From positions 2,978,501 to 3,042,500 of the forward strand of contig NZ_CP111079.1 in NCBI RefSeq assembly GCF_026278245.1: a DNA stretch of 64,000 nucleotides, read 5' to 3'. Position numbers and translations under genes: made by a program. This DNA is from Pontibacter kalidii. Its GTDB lineage: Bacteria; Bacteroidota; Bacteroidia; Cytophagales; Hymenobacteraceae. Shown here one piece after another: positions 62,412 to 64,000 of the stretch. The notes under the pieces are model-generated. The model was not told where the DNA came from, ran no database searches, and was given only the letters and a program-made list of their open reading frames with translations. The stretch's first letter is position 1, and each line of letters starts with the position of its first letter.

Positions 62412-64000
62412 ATGAAACCTACATTATACGGCCTGCTGGGCCTGGCGCTGGGGCTTATGGCACAGCCGGTACTAGCGCAGCAGCAGGTAAGGTATGAGCT
62501 CTCCTTCCCAAACGCAGCACACCACGAGGCCGAGATAAACGTCTCCTTTTCCGATATCCGGACCGATACCCTGAAAGTGTTAATGCCGCGTACCTCGCCG
62601 GGTCGCTATGCCATCCATGAGTTTGCCAAGAATGTGTACAACGTGCGCGCTACCAACGCGCAGGGGCAGCCCCTGCAGCTCCTGCGCCTGAACACCAGCG
62701 AGTGGGCTGTGCTGGGTCACGACGGTAAGGCCTCCATCAGCTATACCTTGTTTGCCGACCATGCCGACGGCACCTATGCCGGCGTGGACGAAACGCACGC
62801 CCACCTGAACGCGCCAGCCAGCCTGATGTATGCGCGCGGTTTTGAGCAAGCGCCGGCCTACGTTACGTTTCACACCCCCGAGGGCAGCAACTGGAAAGTA
62901 GCCACGCAGCTGCGGCAGGAACAGGGCAACACCTACTTCGCTCCCAATTTTCAGTACCTGATGGACAGCCCCACCGAGCTCAGCGACTTTGATTTTGCCG
63001 AGTGGACGGTAAGCGACGGCGGCAAGCCCAAAACGATACAGGTGGCACTACACCACCAGGGCACCAAGGAACAGTTTCAGGAGTACGTAGATCACACCAA
63101 GGCCATTGTGGCCGAGCAGCAGGCGGTGTTCGGAACGTTACCCGATTTCGACTTTGGCCGCTACACCTTTATTGGCTGCTACATGCCGCAGGCTGTGGGC
63201 GATGGTATGGAGCACCGCAACTCTACCATCCTGACCAGCTCCCGGCCACTGGCCGCTGCCATGGGGCCGCTGCTCAACACCGTCTCGCATGAGTTTTTCC
63301 ATGCCTGGAACGTGGAGCGCATCCGTCCTGCATCGCTGGAGCCGTTCAATTTCCAGGAGGCCAACATGAGCGAGGCGCTGTGGTTGGCCGAAGGCTTCAC
63401 GAGCTACTACGGCGACCTGACCATGACCCGCAGCGGCATCTATGACCTAAAAAAGTATGCGTCTGACCTGGCCGGGGATCTCAATTACGTGCTGCTCACA
63501 CCGGGGCGGCAGTACCACAGCCTGGTGGAGATGAGCCAGCAGGCACCGTTCGTGGACGCCGCACGCTCCGTGGACCCTGTAAACCGCCACAATACCTTTA
63601 TCTCATACTACACCTACGGCAGTATGCTGGGCCTGGCTCTGGACATGACCCTGCGCCAGCAGTACAACAAAACGCTGGATGACTTTATGCAGGCCCTCTG
63701 GCAAAAGTATGGAACACCGGAAAAGCCTTACACGATGGCCGACCTGCAGCAAACGCTGGCGGAGGTAACCGGCGATGCGGCCTTTGCGAAGCGGTTCTTT
63801 GAGCAAAGCGTGTTTGGCAGCGAGCTGCCGGACTATGCCCCGCTGCTGGCTCAGGCCGGGCTGGAGCTGCGCAAGGCCAAACCGGGCGAAGCGACTTTAG
63901 GCCTGCTGTACCTGGACTACAAGGACGGCAAGGCAACCATCGCGAATGGCACTTACGTCACCTCGGAGGCTTACAAGGCAGGCCTGGAACGGGGGGATGT
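62412..64000 (+). CDS. M61 glycyl aminopeptidase family protein (partial)
   Basis: The gene runs off the window after 529 codons. Signal peptide about 1-23 (LLGLALGLMAQPVLAQ). N-terminal beta domain (ELSFPNAAHHEAEI; PRTSPGRYAIHEFAKN) typical of M61; zinc motif HEFFH at residues 293-297, with EGFTSYYGD near 332 carrying the third ligand glutamate. A PDZ domain is expected near the C-terminus, and the last codons (LGLLYLDYKDG, then GLERGDV) fit its beginning. Secreted or periplasmic aminopeptidase acting on N-terminal small residues. Family members in Bacteroidota are usually about 600 residues. Confidence 0.88.
   Translation, partial: MKPTLYGLLGLALGLMAQPVLAQQQVRYELSFPNAAHHEAEINVSFSDIRTDTLKVLMPRTSPGRYAIHEFAKNVYNVRATNAQGQPLQLLRLNTSEWAVLGHDGKASISYTLFADHADGTYAGVDETHAHLNAPASLMYARGFEQAPAYVTFHTPEGSNWKVATQLRQEQGNTYFAPNFQYLMDSPTELSDFDFAEWTVSDGGKPKTIQVALHHQGTKEQFQEYVDHTKAIVAEQQAVFGTLPDFDFGRYTFIGCYMPQAVGDGMEHRNSTILTSSRPLAAAMGPLLNTVSHEFFHAWNVERIRPASLEPFNFQEANMSEALWLAEGFTSYYGDLTMTRSGIYDLKKYASDLAGDLNYVLLTPGRQYHSLVEMSQQAPFVDAARSVDPVNRHNTFISYYTYGSMLGLALDMTLRQQYNKTLDDFMQALWQKYGTPEKPYTMADLQQTLAEVTGDAAFAKRFFEQSVFGSELPDYAPLLAQAGLELRKAKPGEATLGLLYLDYKDGKATIANGTYVTSEAYKAGLERGD

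Noticed and set aside
1..64000. TATACTTT as a promoter element
   Set aside because: The Bacteroidota -7 box is TAnnTTTG; TATACTTTG has three bases between TA and TTTG, and the motif is also abundant inside genes on both strands.
1..64000. Heptamer as a chromosome-dimer or FtsK polar sequence
   Set aside because: Copies occur in both orientations in the same genes (1047 plus and 1128 minus), so there is no clear strand polarity in this window.

Overview
The window is about 64 kb of Bacteroidota chromosome, most likely order Cytophagales, family Hymenobacteraceae, with a Pontibacter-like look. Evidence: a SusC/SusD pair, a fused LpxC-FabZ, a C-terminal type IX secretion (T9SS) sorting domain, the Bacteroidota -7 promoter consensus TAnnTTTG before several genes, few strong Shine-Dalgarno sites, and a tRNA gene without encoded CCA. 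The genus is an inference from overall gene content and was not tested by alignment.

Layout. 0.2-1.5 kb: HD-domain phosphohydrolase. 2.6-6.8 kb: lipid A operon (lpxD, then lpxC-fabZ, lpxA and an ABC ATPase). 7.9-9.7 kb: YebC-type regulator and a Ca2+/Na+ antiporter. 10.9-15.5 kb: orphan susC-susD pair. 15.6-17.8 kb (minus): erythromycin-esterase-like protein and a DUF4197 lipoprotein. 18.0-25.9 kb: cinA, 2-oxoacid dehydrogenase E2, two unknown proteins, dnaK and an outer-membrane barrel. 26.5-29.8 kb: secreted beta-helix protein. 30.1-38.3 kb: polysaccharide locus with an ABC exporter (Wzm/Wzt), four GT2 proteins (one fused to a methyltransferase) and a polysaccharide deacetylase, meeting a convergent unknown gene. 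39.5-42.1 kb: purK-purE (minus) and marC. 43.1-48.8 kb: a paired M16 peptidase, di-haem cytochrome c and two RDD proteins. 48.8-53.7 kb (minus): DUF389 protein, phosphatase lipoprotein, large TPR metallopeptidase. 54.2-58.5 kb: epimerase, GT2, LAB_N protein and GT39, read here as a polyprenyl-phosphate-sugar pathway that decorates lipid A or another envelope glycan. 59.4-64 kb: tRNA-Leu, PAP2 phosphatase, ThpR, a CinA C-terminal-domain protein, a methyltransferase and a truncated M61 peptidase.

Much of the window serves the cell envelope: lipid A synthesis, glycan export by ABC transporter, glycan modification and surface or secreted proteins. These sets may feed one another, but only physical clustering supports that.

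Two genome-scale signals are not explained by genes. First, the heptamer AAGTATA (reverse TATACTT) is far above chance in intergenic DNA and in all reading frames of many genes, yet sits at background in susCD, dnaK and the polysaccharide locus. Second, four large intergenic spaces (about 1.55-2.2, 6.9-7.65, 42.1-42.9 and 58.6-59.3 kb) carry colinear copies of one mosaic repeat made of many small palindromes; it codes for nothing convincing.
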